A stretch of 64,000 nucleotides of DNA. Source: Roseitranquillus sp963709765. Lineage in GTDB: Bacteria; Pseudomonadota; Alphaproteobacteria; Rhodobacterales; Rhodobacteraceae. Numbering within the stretch: the first letter of the stretch is position 1; each line of letters starts with the position of its first letter. Location: NCBI GenBank assembly GCA_963709765.1, contig CAVPXL010000002.1, positions 186,001 to 250,000 on the forward strand, given 5' to 3'. The position numbers and the translations under genes were made by a program. The notes below the pieces were generated by a model. That model did no database searches. It saw only the letters and a list, made by a program, of their open reading frames with translations, and was not told where the DNA came from. Of the stretch, positions 8,963-17,007 are shown one piece after another.

Positions 8963-9760
8963 TCAGACCAGCGTCATTCCCCCGTCGATCATCACGATCT
9001 GCCCGGTCATGTAGTCGGACTCGGGCGAGGCCAGAAATGTAGTGGTGCCAGTGATATCCGCGGGCCGCGCAACGCGACCCTTCAGGATGCCCGCGGCGAA
9101 TTCCTCCATTGCCTGACCCGGACGCTCGGCAGCGCCGATCGCCATCAGGTCGCGGTCGACCTCTTCCCACATCTCGGTATCGACGACGCCCGGCGCGAAG
9201 CCGGTCACCGTGACGTCGTGCCTGGCAAGATCGCGCGCGGCCGACTGCGTCAGCGAGACCACGGCCCATTTCGAAGCGCAGTAGGGCGCGACGTTGTCGA
9301 AGCCCTGGCGGCTCGCGATCGACGCGGTGTTGACGATCTTGCCGCCGTTCCCTTGCGCGATCATCTGGCGTGCCGCCTCCTGCGTCCCGATCAGGACGCC
9401 GAGCGCGTTGACGCGCATGATGAAATTCCAGTTGTCCTCGGTCACATCGAGAAAATTCATCGGCTTGTTGACGCCGGCATTGTTGAACTTGACGTCGAGC
9501 CGCCCGAACCGCTCCACAACCTTGGCAATCATCTCGCGCACCTGTGCACGATCGGCGACGTCGACGGCGCAGCCCATGGCCCGGGGGGGCGATCCGTCCA
9601 GATTCCGGTTGGCGGCCTGCGCCACGGCCTCGGCACCGTCGCCGTCAAGATCGGCAAAACAGACCTCGGCGCCTTCGGCGAGCAGCGCTTCGCCGATGGC
9701 GCGGCCGATCCCGCGCGCTGCGCCGGTAACTATGCAGACCCGTCCGGATACGCGGCCCAT
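8963..9760 (-). CDS. SDR-family NAD(P)-dependent oxidoreductase
   Basis: The classical short-chain dehydrogenase fold is clear: TGAARGIG nucleotide motif, NNAG, Ser in NTASIASR, catalytic YCASK, and the C-terminal YMTGQIVMIDGG. I start at ATG 9760 because GGAGGC lies six bases upstream; a start at 9775 has no ribosome site. The 265-residue enzyme probably oxidises a polyol or sugar derivative brought in by the adjacent transporter. It closely resembles the SDR encoded across the divergent promoter at 12805-13611 (both have NAGxNKP, EDNW and ARQMIAQG), so the two are paralogues acting in one pathway. Confidence 0.9.
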   Translation of the reverse strand: MGRVSGRVCIVTGAARGIGRAIGEALLAEGAEVCFADLDGDGAEAVAQAANRNLDGSPPRAMGCAVDVADRAQVREMIAKVVERFGRLDVKFNNAGVNKPMNFLDVTEDNWNFIMRVNALGVLIGTQEAARQMIAQGNGGKIVNTASIASRQGFDNVAPYCASKWAVVSLTQSAARDLARHDVTVTGFAPGVVDTEMWEEVDRDLMAIGAAERPGQAMEEFAAGILKGRVARPADITGTTTFLASPESDYMTGQIVMIDGGMTLV

Positions 9761-9781
9761 GGGTGCCTCCTTCATGACGCG

Positions 9782-9821
9782 CCGGGATGCGCGGCCCCCC
9801 GAAGGGCTCCGCGTATCCCGG
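9782..9821 (-). promoter_or_regulatory. Intercistronic GC-rich hairpin after the binding-protein gene
   Basis: The arms CCGGGATGCGCGG (9782-9794) and CCGCGTATCCCGG (9809-9821) pair at 12 of 13 positions plus one G-U, around a 14-base loop that can extend pairing. No U-run follows. It sits between the solute-binding-protein gene and the SDR gene, where such hairpins usually stabilise the highly expressed binding-protein mRNA and dampen distal expression. Confidence 0.6.
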
Positions 9822-9829
9822 CAGATTGC

Positions 9830-10795
9830 TCAGAAGACCGGCTTCTCGAACTGGTCCATGTTCTCCTGCGTGATCTTGGGCGTGTCGAAGTAGTTGAGCT
9901 TCGGCACATCCTCGCCCGCGAGCACGTCGAGAGCCGTCTGCAGCGCGGCCTCGGCATCGTCGACCGGAGACTGGTAGATCGACCCGTAATACTCGCCACG
10001 GCCCATCGCCTCGTAGCCCACGGCGAAATTGGTGGCGCCGATGAAGATGATGTCTTCGCGGCCAGCTGCCTTCGCGGCGTTGAGCGCGCCGACGCCCATG
10101 TTGTCGTCGCCCGAATAAACGCCGTCGATCTGGTCATACTTGGTGAGGAACGCCTCCATCTGGCGCTGCGCCTTCTCCCGGTTCCAGTCGCCGGGCTGGG
10201 TCTCCATGATCTCGACCCCGGGGCAGGCTTCGGCGAGGCGGTCCTCGAAACCCTTCTGCCGCTCGAGCGCGGTGGTATATCCGGGCTGTCCCGAGATCTG
10301 AACGATCGCGCCGGTTGCCTCGGACGGATCCTGGCCCTCGTCGGCCAGCGCCTCGCACATCAGTTCGGCCGAATAGGCGCCTTGCGTGATGTTGTTCGGT
10401 CCGGAGAAGGCCGCGATGAACTCCCTCCCCTCCTCGGCGATGTTCGAGTTGGTGATGACCACCGGGATGCCCTGCTGGTGCGCCATCCGGACAGCAGGTA
10501 CGACCGCCTGCCCGTTCGTCGGCCAGATGATGATCGCGTCGACCTGCTGCTGGATCAGGTCCTGGATCTGCGCGATCTGCCGCGCCACATCGCCCCCGGC
10601 GTCGAGAACGAGAGTCTCGACATTCGGGTTCTCCGCCGCCGCGGCCTCGAACGCCTGTTCGTAGGTCGTCTGGTAGCTGTCGACGCCCACGTTGTTCTGC
10701 GTGATGCCGATCGTGACCTTCTCGTCCTGCGCCGCCGCGGCGCCTGCCGCGAGAATTGCGGTCGAACTGATCAGTGTCATCAACTTTGTCTGCAT
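9830..10795 (-). CDS. Sugar ABC transporter substrate-binding protein (RbsB-like, periplasmic)
   Basis: The 321-residue protein begins with a signal peptide (MQTKLMTLISSTAILAAGAAAAQ) and then a type I periplasmic-binding fold: VTIGITQNNVGVDSYQTTYEQ, QDLIQQQVDAIIIWPTNG, QGIPVVITNSN and DGVYSGDDNMGVGALNA. It is the first gene of the leftward operon, with AGGGAGGAA before the ATG. It captures the substrate in the periplasm for the two-permease importer. The ligand is likely a sugar, polyol or sugar-like compound; the sequence does not say which. Confidence 0.9.
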   Translation of the reverse strand: MQTKLMTLISSTAILAAGAAAAQDEKVTIGITQNNVGVDSYQTTYEQAFEAAAAENPNVETLVLDAGGDVARQIAQIQDLIQQQVDAIIIWPTNGQAVVPAVRMAHQQGIPVVITNSNIAEEGREFIAAFSGPNNITQGAYSAELMCEALADEGQDPSEATGAIVQISGQPGYTTALERQKGFEDRLAEACPGVEIMETQPGDWNREKAQRQMEAFLTKYDQIDGVYSGDDNMGVGALNAAKAAGREDIIFIGATNFAVGYEAMGRGEYYGSIYQSPVDDAEAALQTALDVLAGEDVPKLNYFDTPKITQENMDQFEKPVF

Positions 10796-10873
10796 GTGTC
10801 GTTCCTCCCTGAAGTACCACGGGCGGCCAACCGCCTCGCTACGAGGTCAAAATTTGCGGCCGCCTCGGATGTA

Positions 10874-10981
10874 TCCAGATTGGCGATCCTTGCGCCGAGC
10901 GCCTGCCCAGTTTTGTCCATATCGGATATAATTTTATCCATGATGGACGATTCGCCTGTGTCGGCGCTCATCCACAATGGA
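10874..10981 (+). promoter_or_regulatory. Promoter with an array of TCCA-N3-TGGA-like operator dyads
   Basis: A perfect -10 hexamer TATAAT lies at 10927-10932 on the plus strand. Around it are four related 11-mers: TCCAGATTGGC (10874-10884), TCCATATCGGA (10916-10926), TCCATGATGGA (10937-10947, perfect dyad) and TCCACAATGGA (10971-10981). The first three are 42 and 21 bases apart, i.e. on the same DNA face. They lie between the divergent transporter operon and the regulator gene, so autoregulation and control of both operons by that regulator is inferred. Confidence 0.55.
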
Positions 10982-10999
10982 CAAGCTTTGAGGTGCAAG

Positions 11000-12793
11000 A
11001 TGTCCCGGAAAAGCAAACCAGCGACGAACAGTGGAAGCAGCGCGCGGCACCGGGCGCGACAGAAGCACGAAGGGGGGTTGAGTTCGGCCGACACGACGCA
11101 GCGACATCAGTCGCGGGCGCAGATGCTGGGTCTCATCGAGTTTCTCGATGACTTCACTGTCGAGCTCGAGACCGCGCTGAGCCTCCATACGCCGAATCCG
11201 TTCTTGAAGATGGCCACGCACCTGATCCGCAATCATCTCGAGGCAAGAACAGTTACCGCGTCATCGCTCGCCGCGGCATCGGGTGTGCCCTACGCCACCG
11301 CTGTGCGCCGGATCGAGGAAATGAAGCGCGCAGGCCTCATCGAGGCGCGCGCCAGGACCCGGAGCGGCAAGAGCTTCTCCCTGCATCCGAGCGTCGAGCT
11401 GCTCGATGCCTGGTCGAGGTTTTCCGGGCGCATCCTGCGGCTCGGGACCGGCACATTCGGCAGCCAGGACGAAGCGGACAGCGACTACTATTACGGCCGC
11501 TCCTACATGGCTGGCGGATCGATCCAGCCGCCGCAGGTCCTGGCCGAGCCGCTCAACCTTGGAGGCGGCCTGCGCATTCTTGTCCATGGCGATCCGACAT
11601 TCATGGTGATGGACGCGCTGAAGCGCCAGTTCGAGCAGATCGTCGGCTGTCGCATCTCCCAACGCGCGTTCTCCATTGATCGTCTGCGCCAGGAAGCGCT
11701 CCGCAACGCCGAGCGGCGGACCTCGATCTATGACATCATCGCCGTCGACCTGCCGTGGATCGGCGAATTCGCGACGGCGGGAGTCCTTCTTCCGCTGGAC
11801 GAGGTGATGGATGTATCCCGTCTCGATTCAGGCGATTTCCATACCGCGGGCTGGCGCGGCACGCATTGGGGCGGGCGCCCCTACGGCGTGCCAAGCCAGA
11901 CGACGCCCGAACTCTTCTTCTACCGCACCGACCTTTTCACCGAAGCGGGGCTCGCGCCGCCGACGAACACGGATGCCGTCCTGGCAGCGGCACGCGCGCT
12001 CCACGAGCCGAGGCACGGGCGTTACGGCATCGCCTGGAACGCCGCGCGCGGGACCGCCCTTGGCCACACATTCCTGATGACCTGCGCCGATTTCGGGCAG
12101 CCGATCCTCGACCTCGACCCGATCGCTGGCGGCTTCGACACCGACAGGCTGCACGAAGGCGTCAACCGCCCGACGATCGACACGCCCCTTGCGCGCGAGG
12201 CCGCTGAGTACCTGCTTGCGCTGATGGAGTTCTCGCCGCCCGACATCCTGTCGATGTCGTGGTACGAGCGGATCCGGCCCTACGCGGCGGGACGGGTCGC
12301 GATGGCATACGGCTACACACTTCTGGCGCCGTACTTCGAGCTCGACGAGACCTCCCCCGCCTGCGGGCGGACCGGATACCTGCCCCACCCGCCGGGAGCC
12401 GAAGGCGTGCCCCTTGCCCCGGTCGGCGGATACGCGCTCGGAATCCCCGCGAACCTCGCGCCGGAGAGACGGGACGCTGCAGCCGAAGCCATCATCGCCT
12501 TCACCTCGCCGGGGGCGCAGAAGCTCTACGTCGAGAACGGCAGCCGGACCGCGCCGCGCTATTCGGTCGGGGCCGACCGGGATGTCCGCCGGCTGTCCCC
12601 GATCTTCGACGCCGTCGACCAGATGTCCTGGCGCGACGAGCTGCAATTCTGGCCACGTCCGCCGATCCCCGAGATCAGCGAGATCTGCGAGATCTGCGGC
12701 CAGGAACTTCACGATATGCTGCGGGGGATCACGCCGCCGCGCGAGGCGCTCCGGCGCGCGCAGGAGCGCGCCGACGCCGCCATGAATCACTGA
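11000..12793 (+). CDS. Winged-helix DNA-binding protein fused to an extracellular-solute-binding-like domain (putative regulator)
   Basis: I start at ATG 11000, preceded by GAGGTG; the upstream ATG at 10940 overlaps the putative promoter and operators. A further possible start is 11123. Residues 84-128 form a helix-turn-helix with wing (TASSLAAASGVPYATAVRRI, then GLIEARARTRSGKS). Residues about 190-570 look like a family 1 (maltose-type) solute-binding protein: LRILVHGDPTFMVMDALKR, IYDIIAVDLPWIGEFA, YGVPSQTTPELFFYRTDLF, VGGYALGIP. There is no signal peptide, so the binding domain is cytoplasmic and probably senses the inducer. It begins the rightward operon; the SDR gene follows 11 bases later. 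Regulators normally borrow the type I (LacI-like) binding fold, so this fusion is unusual. Confidence 0.8.
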   Translation: MSRKSKPATNSGSSARHRARQKHEGGLSSADTTQRHQSRAQMLGLIEFLDDFTVELETALSLHTPNPFLKMATHLIRNHLEARTVTASSLAAASGVPYATAVRRIEEMKRAGLIEARARTRSGKSFSLHPSVELLDAWSRFSGRILRLGTGTFGSQDEADSDYYYGRSYMAGGSIQPPQVLAEPLNLGGGLRILVHGDPTFMVMDALKRQFEQIVGCRISQRAFSIDRLRQEALRNAERRTSIYDIIAVDLPWIGEFATAGVLLPLDEVMDVSRLDSGDFHTAGWRGTHWGGRPYGVPSQTTPELFFYRTDLFTEAGLAPPTNTDAVLAAARALHEPRHGRYGIAWNAARGTALGHTFLMTCADFGQPILDLDPIAGGFDTDRLHEGVNRPTIDTPLAREAAEYLLALMEFSPPDILSMSWYERIRPYAAGRVAMAYGYTLLAPYFELDETSPACGRTGYLPHPPGAEGVPLAPVGGYALGIPANLAPERRDAAAEAIIAFTSPGAQKLYVENGSRTAPRYSVGADRDVRRLSPIFDAVDQMSWRDELQFWPRPPIPEISEICEICGQELHDMLRGITPPREALRRAQERADAAMNH

Positions 12794-12804
12794 GGGAGGA
12801 ATGA

Positions 12805-13611
12805 ATGGACGCCGAGCGCCTCAAGGGCAAGAACATATTGATCACCGGTGCCGGCCGCGGCATGGGCGCAACCAACGCCGAGCATTTCGCCGAACAAGGC
12901 GCCAACGTGTGCCTCGGCGACCTTGACCAGGACGCCGCGCAGAAGGTTGCCGACGGCATCAACGAGCGGGGCAACGGACGCGCCATCGCAGTGAAGATGG
13001 ACGTCACGAAGCGCGAGGACAACGCCGACGCCGTCGCGGCGACCGTCGAGGCGTTCGGCATGATCAATGTCGGGCTCTTCAACGCCGGCCTGAACAAGCC
13101 CCGGTTCTTCATGGATATCGATGAGGACAACTGGGACATGATCATGACGGTCAACACCAAGGCGATGTGGCTCGGCATGCAGGAGACCGCGCGCCAGATG
13201 ATCGCCCAGGGCCCGCAGGAGCATGTCTACAAGCTCATCAACGTGGGCAGCATCGCCTCGCGCAAGCCGCTGATCGACGTGACCGTCTACTGCACATCCA
13301 AGTACGGCTGCCTCGCGCTCACCCATTGCGGTGCCGTGGGGCTGGCCGAGCACAATATCACCGTCAATGGCTACGCGCCCGGCGTGGTCGTGACGCCCCT
13401 TTGGGAGCAGCTCGACAAGGACCTCGTAGACATGGGCTTCAAGCAGAAGGAAGGGCAGGCCTACGAGGACATCGTCGCCAACGAACTCAAGATCAAACGG
13501 GTGTCCTACCCCGACGACGTAAAGGGCACAGCGGCGTTCCTCGCCAGCCACGACAGCGACTACATGACCGGCCAGATGATCCACATCGACGGCGGCTGGT
13601 GCATCCAGTGA
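12805..13611 (+). CDS. SDR-family NAD(P)-dependent oxidoreductase (second paralogue)
   Basis: The 268-residue classical SDR has TGAGRGMG at the nucleotide site, FNAG, Ser in NVGSIASR, catalytic YCTSK and YMTGQMIHIDGG near the C-terminus. GGGAGGA precedes the ATG. It shares diagnostic stretches (NAGLNKP, EDNWDMIM, ARQMIAQG) with the leftward-operon SDR at 8963-9760, suggesting successive or stereochemically different oxidations of one substrate family. It lies between the regulator and the M24 gene. Confidence 0.9.
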   Translation: MDAERLKGKNILITGAGRGMGATNAEHFAEQGANVCLGDLDQDAAQKVADGINERGNGRAIAVKMDVTKREDNADAVAATVEAFGMINVGLFNAGLNKPRFFMDIDEDNWDMIMTVNTKAMWLGMQETARQMIAQGPQEHVYKLINVGSIASRKPLIDVTVYCTSKYGCLALTHCGAVGLAEHNITVNGYAPGVVVTPLWEQLDKDLVDMGFKQKEGQAYEDIVANELKIKRVSYPDDVKGTAAFLASHDSDYMTGQMIHIDGGWCIQ

Positions 13612-13648
13612 CCGCAGGCGCGGTCCCCCAGACATCCGGAGACCTCTG

Positions 13649-14944
13649 ATGAACGCACTGAACCCACGTATCCTGCAGCCCGGCGACATGGACCCGAACT
13701 GGCGCTGGGACCGGCACCTTCCCGCATGGGGCCACACCGCCGTCGACTTCGAGCGCCGTGTGGACCACGACCGCCTGCGCCGCTACCGCCTGAGCCGCGC
13801 CAAGGACGCGCTGAAGAAGTCCGACTGCGGATCGCTGCTGCTCTTCGACGTCAACAACATCCGCTATGTCACCGCGACCAAGATCGGCGAGTGGGAGCGA
13901 GACAAGATGTGCCGCTTCGCCCTCCTCTGCGGCGACGACGAGCCGTTCGTCTGGGATTTCGGCTCGGCCGCCGTGCATCACAAGGTCTACTGCGACTGGC
14001 TCGACCCCGAACGCTGCCGCGCCGGCGTGGTGGGCATGCGCGGCACCATCCCGCCCTCGTTCGGCCTCATCAAGAAATACGCCGAAGAGATCGCGGGCCT
14101 GATCCGAGACGCCGGCATGGGCGACATGCCGGTGGGCGTGGACTACGCCGAGACGGCGATGTTCTTCGCGCTGCAGGAGGCGGGGCTGAACGTCGTGGAC
14201 GGTCAGCAGGTCATGCTGTCGGCGCGCGAGATCAAGAACTGGGACGAGATCCAGCTCTTGAACCAGGCCGCGACCATGGTCGATGGCGTCTACCACATGA
14301 TCTACGAGGAGCTGAAACCAGGCGTGCGCGAAAGCGACATCGTCGCGATGTCCAACAAGATGCTCTACGAGATGGGCAGCGACGACGTCGAGGCGATCAA
14401 CGCGATCTCCGGTGAGCGCTGCAACCCGCACCCGCACAATTTCACCGACCGCTACTTCCGCCCCGGCGACCAGGCGTTCTTCGACATCCTGCAATCCTAT
14501 CAGGGCTACCGGACCTGCTACTACCGGACCTTCAACATCGGCCGGGCGACCCCGGGCCAGCACGACGCCTACACCAAGGCGCGCGAGTGGCTCGACGTGG
14601 CCATCGAGGCGATCAAGCCGGGGGTCACGACAGACAAGGTCGCCAAGCTCTGGCCCAAGGCCGAGGAATTTGGCTTTCCCGACGAGCTGTCGGCGTTCGG
14701 CCTCCAGTTCGGTCACGGACTTGGCCTTGCGCTGCACGAGCGGCCGATCATCAGCCGGGTCGTCAGCCTGGAGCATCCGATGGAGATCGAGACGGGCATG
14801 GTGTTCGCGCTCGAGACCTACTGCCCCGCCTCCGACGGCTACTCCGCCGCACGGATCGAGGAGGAGGTCGTGGTCACCGACACCGGCTGCGAAGTCATCT
14901 CGCTGTTCCCGGCCGAAGAGCTGCCGATCAGCAACCGCTACTGA
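13649..14944 (+). CDS. M24 'pita-bread' family protein (Xaa-Pro peptidase/creatinase/DddP-like)
   Basis: The 431-residue protein has a creatinase-like N-terminal domain and an M24 C-terminal fold. Candidate metal ligands are Asp279 (FFDILQSY), His356 (QFGHGLGLALHE), Glu389 (FALETY) and Glu404 (ARIEEEVVVT). The second conserved Asp (GYxSDxTRTF in relatives) is replaced by Cys290 (GYRTCYYRTF), so the canonical di-metal centre is altered. M24 proteins include Xaa-Pro peptidases, creatinase (no metal) and the DMSP lyase DddP. Lying in a carbohydrate or organic-acid catabolic operon, this one may be a hydrolase or lyase on a small molecule rather than a peptidase. The function is inferred only at family level. 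Confidence 0.8.
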   Translation: MNALNPRILQPGDMDPNWRWDRHLPAWGHTAVDFERRVDHDRLRRYRLSRAKDALKKSDCGSLLLFDVNNIRYVTATKIGEWERDKMCRFALLCGDDEPFVWDFGSAAVHHKVYCDWLDPERCRAGVVGMRGTIPPSFGLIKKYAEEIAGLIRDAGMGDMPVGVDYAETAMFFALQEAGLNVVDGQQVMLSAREIKNWDEIQLLNQAATMVDGVYHMIYEELKPGVRESDIVAMSNKMLYEMGSDDVEAINAISGERCNPHPHNFTDRYFRPGDQAFFDILQSYQGYRTCYYRTFNIGRATPGQHDAYTKAREWLDVAIEAIKPGVTTDKVAKLWPKAEEFGFPDELSAFGLQFGHGLGLALHERPIISRVVSLEHPMEIETGMVFALETYCPASDGYSAARIEEEVVVTDTGCEVISLFPAEELPISNRY

Positions 14945-14952
14945 GACTGAAA

Positions 14953-14976
14953 CCCGGTTCCGCCAGAGGGACCGGG
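14953..14976 (+). promoter_or_regulatory. Intercistronic hairpin before the E1 alpha gene
   Basis: CCCGGTTCC (14953-14961) pairs with GGGACCGGG (14968-14976) at eight of nine positions plus a G-U, around a six-base loop. No U-tract follows, and GGGAGGA for the next gene comes 10 bases later. It probably affects mRNA stability or relative expression of the M24 and E1 genes. Confidence 0.45.
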
Positions 14977-14996
14977 CCCACCCGGGAGGACACCGC

Positions 14997-16007
14997 ATGG
15001 CCGCGAAAGCCGCCGCGAAGAAGAACACCGACGCCTATCTGACGATGTATCGCCAGATGGTGCGCATCCGCGCCTTCGAGGACCAAGCCAACCAGCTCTA
15101 CCTGAGCGCCAAGATGCCGGGCCTGACCCACATGTATTCGGGTCAGGAGGCGGTCGCGGTCGGCATCTGCGAGGCGCTCGAGGTCGACGACAAGATCACC
15201 TCGACCCACCGCGGGCACGGCCATTGCGTCGCCAAGGGCGCGAACTTCCGCGAGATGTTCTGCGAGTTGCTGGGCAAGGAGGAGGGGTATTGCCGCGGCA
15301 AGGGCGGCTCGATGCACATCGCCGACCAGAGCCACGGCAACCTCGGCGCCAACGCCATCGTCGGCGGCTCCATGGGCATCGCCACCGGCGCCGCGCTGAC
15401 GGCGAAGCTGCAGAAGACCGGCCAGGTCGCGGTCTGCTTCTTCGGCGACGGCGCGACGGCGCAGGGCCTCTGGTATGAAGTGATGAACATGGCGGCGCTC
15501 TGGAAGCTGCCGGTGATCTACGCCTGCGAGAACAATGGCTATTCGGAATACACCAAGACCGACGAAATCGCCGCAGGCTCGATCCCGGCGCGGGCCGAGG
15601 CCTTCGGGATCGAGAGCCACACGGTCGACGGCCAGGACGTGCTCGCCGTCAACGACCTGGCCCGGAAACTGGTCGAGCGCGCCCGCAAGGGGGAGGGCCC
15701 TTTCTTCATGGAACTCAAGACCTACCGCTATCACGGCCACCACGTCGGCGACATCAACCGGGACTATTACCGGGCCAAGGACGAGGAAGCGGAGTGGAAG
15801 AAGACCCGCGATCCGATCACCAATTTCGGCAAGTGGCTGGAGGCCGAGGGTGTGGTCAGCGCCGACGACCTCGTGGCGATCGGCAATGAGGTCAAGGCCG
15901 ACGCCGAGGCGGCCGTCGCCTATGCGCTCAAGGCGAAATATCCCGACCGCCGCGAGGTCGACATGCATGTCTATGCCGGCGTCGAGCACGCCCTGGAGGA
16001 GGTGTGA
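14997..16007 (+). CDS. Thiamine-pyrophosphate 2-oxoacid dehydrogenase E1, alpha subunit (acetoin/pyruvate type)
   Basis: The ATG at 14997 follows GGGAGGA. The 336-residue protein has the E1 alpha hallmarks: RAFEDQANQLYL near the N-terminus, STHRGHGHCVAKG, GKGGSMHIAD, and the TPP/Mg motif from GDG (150-152) to NN (179-180). It closely resembles acetoin dehydrogenase AcoA and PdhA-type subunits. With E1 beta it would decarboxylate a 2-oxo acid (or cleave an acetoin-like ketol) and pass the acyl group to a lipoyl domain. The E1 beta ATG begins one base after its stop codon. Confidence 0.92.
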   Translation: MAAKAAAKKNTDAYLTMYRQMVRIRAFEDQANQLYLSAKMPGLTHMYSGQEAVAVGICEALEVDDKITSTHRGHGHCVAKGANFREMFCELLGKEEGYCRGKGGSMHIADQSHGNLGANAIVGGSMGIATGAALTAKLQKTGQVAVCFFGDGATAQGLWYEVMNMAALWKLPVIYACENNGYSEYTKTDEIAAGSIPARAEAFGIESHTVDGQDVLAVNDLARKLVERARKGEGPFFMELKTYRYHGHHVGDINRDYYRAKDEEAEWKKTRDPITNFGKWLEAEGVVSADDLVAIGNEVKADAEAAVAYALKAKYPDRREVDMHVYAGVEHALEEV

Positions 16008-16008
16008 G

Positions 16009-17007
16009 ATGACCCGCGAAATCACCCTGTCCAAGGCCGTGAACGAAGCCATCGCCGAAGAGATGCGCCGCGACGAGACCGTGTTCGTGATGGGCGAGGA
16101 TGTCGCCGAGGCGGGCACGCCCTTCAAGGTTCTCTCAGGTCTCGTCGAGGAATTCGGCGCCGAGCGGGTCATCGACACGCCGATCTCCGAACCCGGCTTC
16201 GTGGGTCTGGCGGTCGGCGCGGCGATGACCGGCTCCCGCCCCATCGTCGACCTGATGTTCGGCGACTTCCTGTTCCTGGTCATGGACCAGCTCTGCAACC
16301 AGGCGGCCAAGACGCACTACATGTCGGGCGGCAAGCTGAAGGTGCCGATGGTGCTGCGCACCAACCTCGGCGCCACCCGCCGCTCGGCGGCGCAGCACAG
16401 CCAGTCTCTCCACGCCCTGGTCGCGCACATTCCGGGCCTCAAGGTCGCCATGCCCTCCTCGGCCTATGAGGCCAAGGGCTTGCTCAAGACCGCGATCCGC
16501 GACGACAACCCCGTGGTCATCTTCGAAGACAAGCTGATGTACCAGGACAAGGCTTCCGTGCCGGAGGAGGAATACCTGATCCCCTTCGGCGAGGCGAGAA
16601 TCGTGCGCGAAGGCCGCGACATCACGCTCGTCGCGACATCGTCAATGGTGCAGGTCTGCCTGAAGGCAGCGGAGATCCTTTCGGGCGACGGGATATCGGC
16701 CGAGGTGATCGACCCGCGCACCATCGTACCGCTCGACGAGGCGACGATCATCGAGAGCGTCCGCAAGACATCCCGCGCGATGGTTGTCGACGAAGGTCAC
16801 CAGAGCTACGGCGTCACCGCCGAGATCGCCGCACGGATCGGCGAAAAGGCGTTCTACCACCTCGACGCCCCAGTGATACGGATGGGCGCGATGGACGTGC
16901 CGGTACCGTTCTCGCCGGCGCTCGAGGACCTGACGGTTCCGACTCCCGAGCGCGTCGCCGAGCGCGCCCGCAAGGCCGTGCGCGGGGAGCTTCTCGATGC
17001 CGCATGA
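16009..17007 (+). CDS. Thiamine-pyrophosphate 2-oxoacid dehydrogenase E1, beta subunit
   Basis: The 332-residue protein matches the transketolase-like E1 beta fold: VFVMGEDVAEAGTPFKV, RVIDTPISEPGFVGLAVGAA, PFGEARIVREGRDITLVA, EVIDPRTIVPLD. It forms the alpha2-beta2 E1 with the preceding gene product. It is followed, with an 11-base overlap, by the lipoyl-domain protein. No E3 (dihydrolipoamide dehydrogenase) gene is seen in the cluster, so a housekeeping E3 probably serves it. Confidence 0.92.
   Translation: MTREITLSKAVNEAIAEEMRRDETVFVMGEDVAEAGTPFKVLSGLVEEFGAERVIDTPISEPGFVGLAVGAAMTGSRPIVDLMFGDFLFLVMDQLCNQAAKTHYMSGGKLKVPMVLRTNLGATRRSAAQHSQSLHALVAHIPGLKVAMPSSAYEAKGLLKTAIRDDNPVVIFEDKLMYQDKASVPEEEYLIPFGEARIVREGRDITLVATSSMVQVCLKAAEILSGDGISAEVIDPRTIVPLDEATIIESVRKTSRAMVVDEGHQSYGVTAEIAARIGEKAFYHLDAPVIRMGAMDVPVPFSPALEDLTVPTPERVAERARKAVRGELLDAA

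Noticed and set aside
8891..10939. Long plus-strand open frame continuous with the regulator gene, suggesting a 1300-residue protein
   Set aside because: The part before about 10940 is antisense to the SDR and substrate-binding-protein genes and has Arg/His/Asp-rich shadow composition. Homology to a winged helix and binding domain begins only after 11000.
13649..14944. Assignment of the M24 protein as the DMSP lyase DddP
   Set aside because: It shares the fold, but the ligand pattern differs (Cys290) and there is no stretch-by-stretch resemblance to remembered DddP sequences. The evidence supports only the M24 superfamily level.
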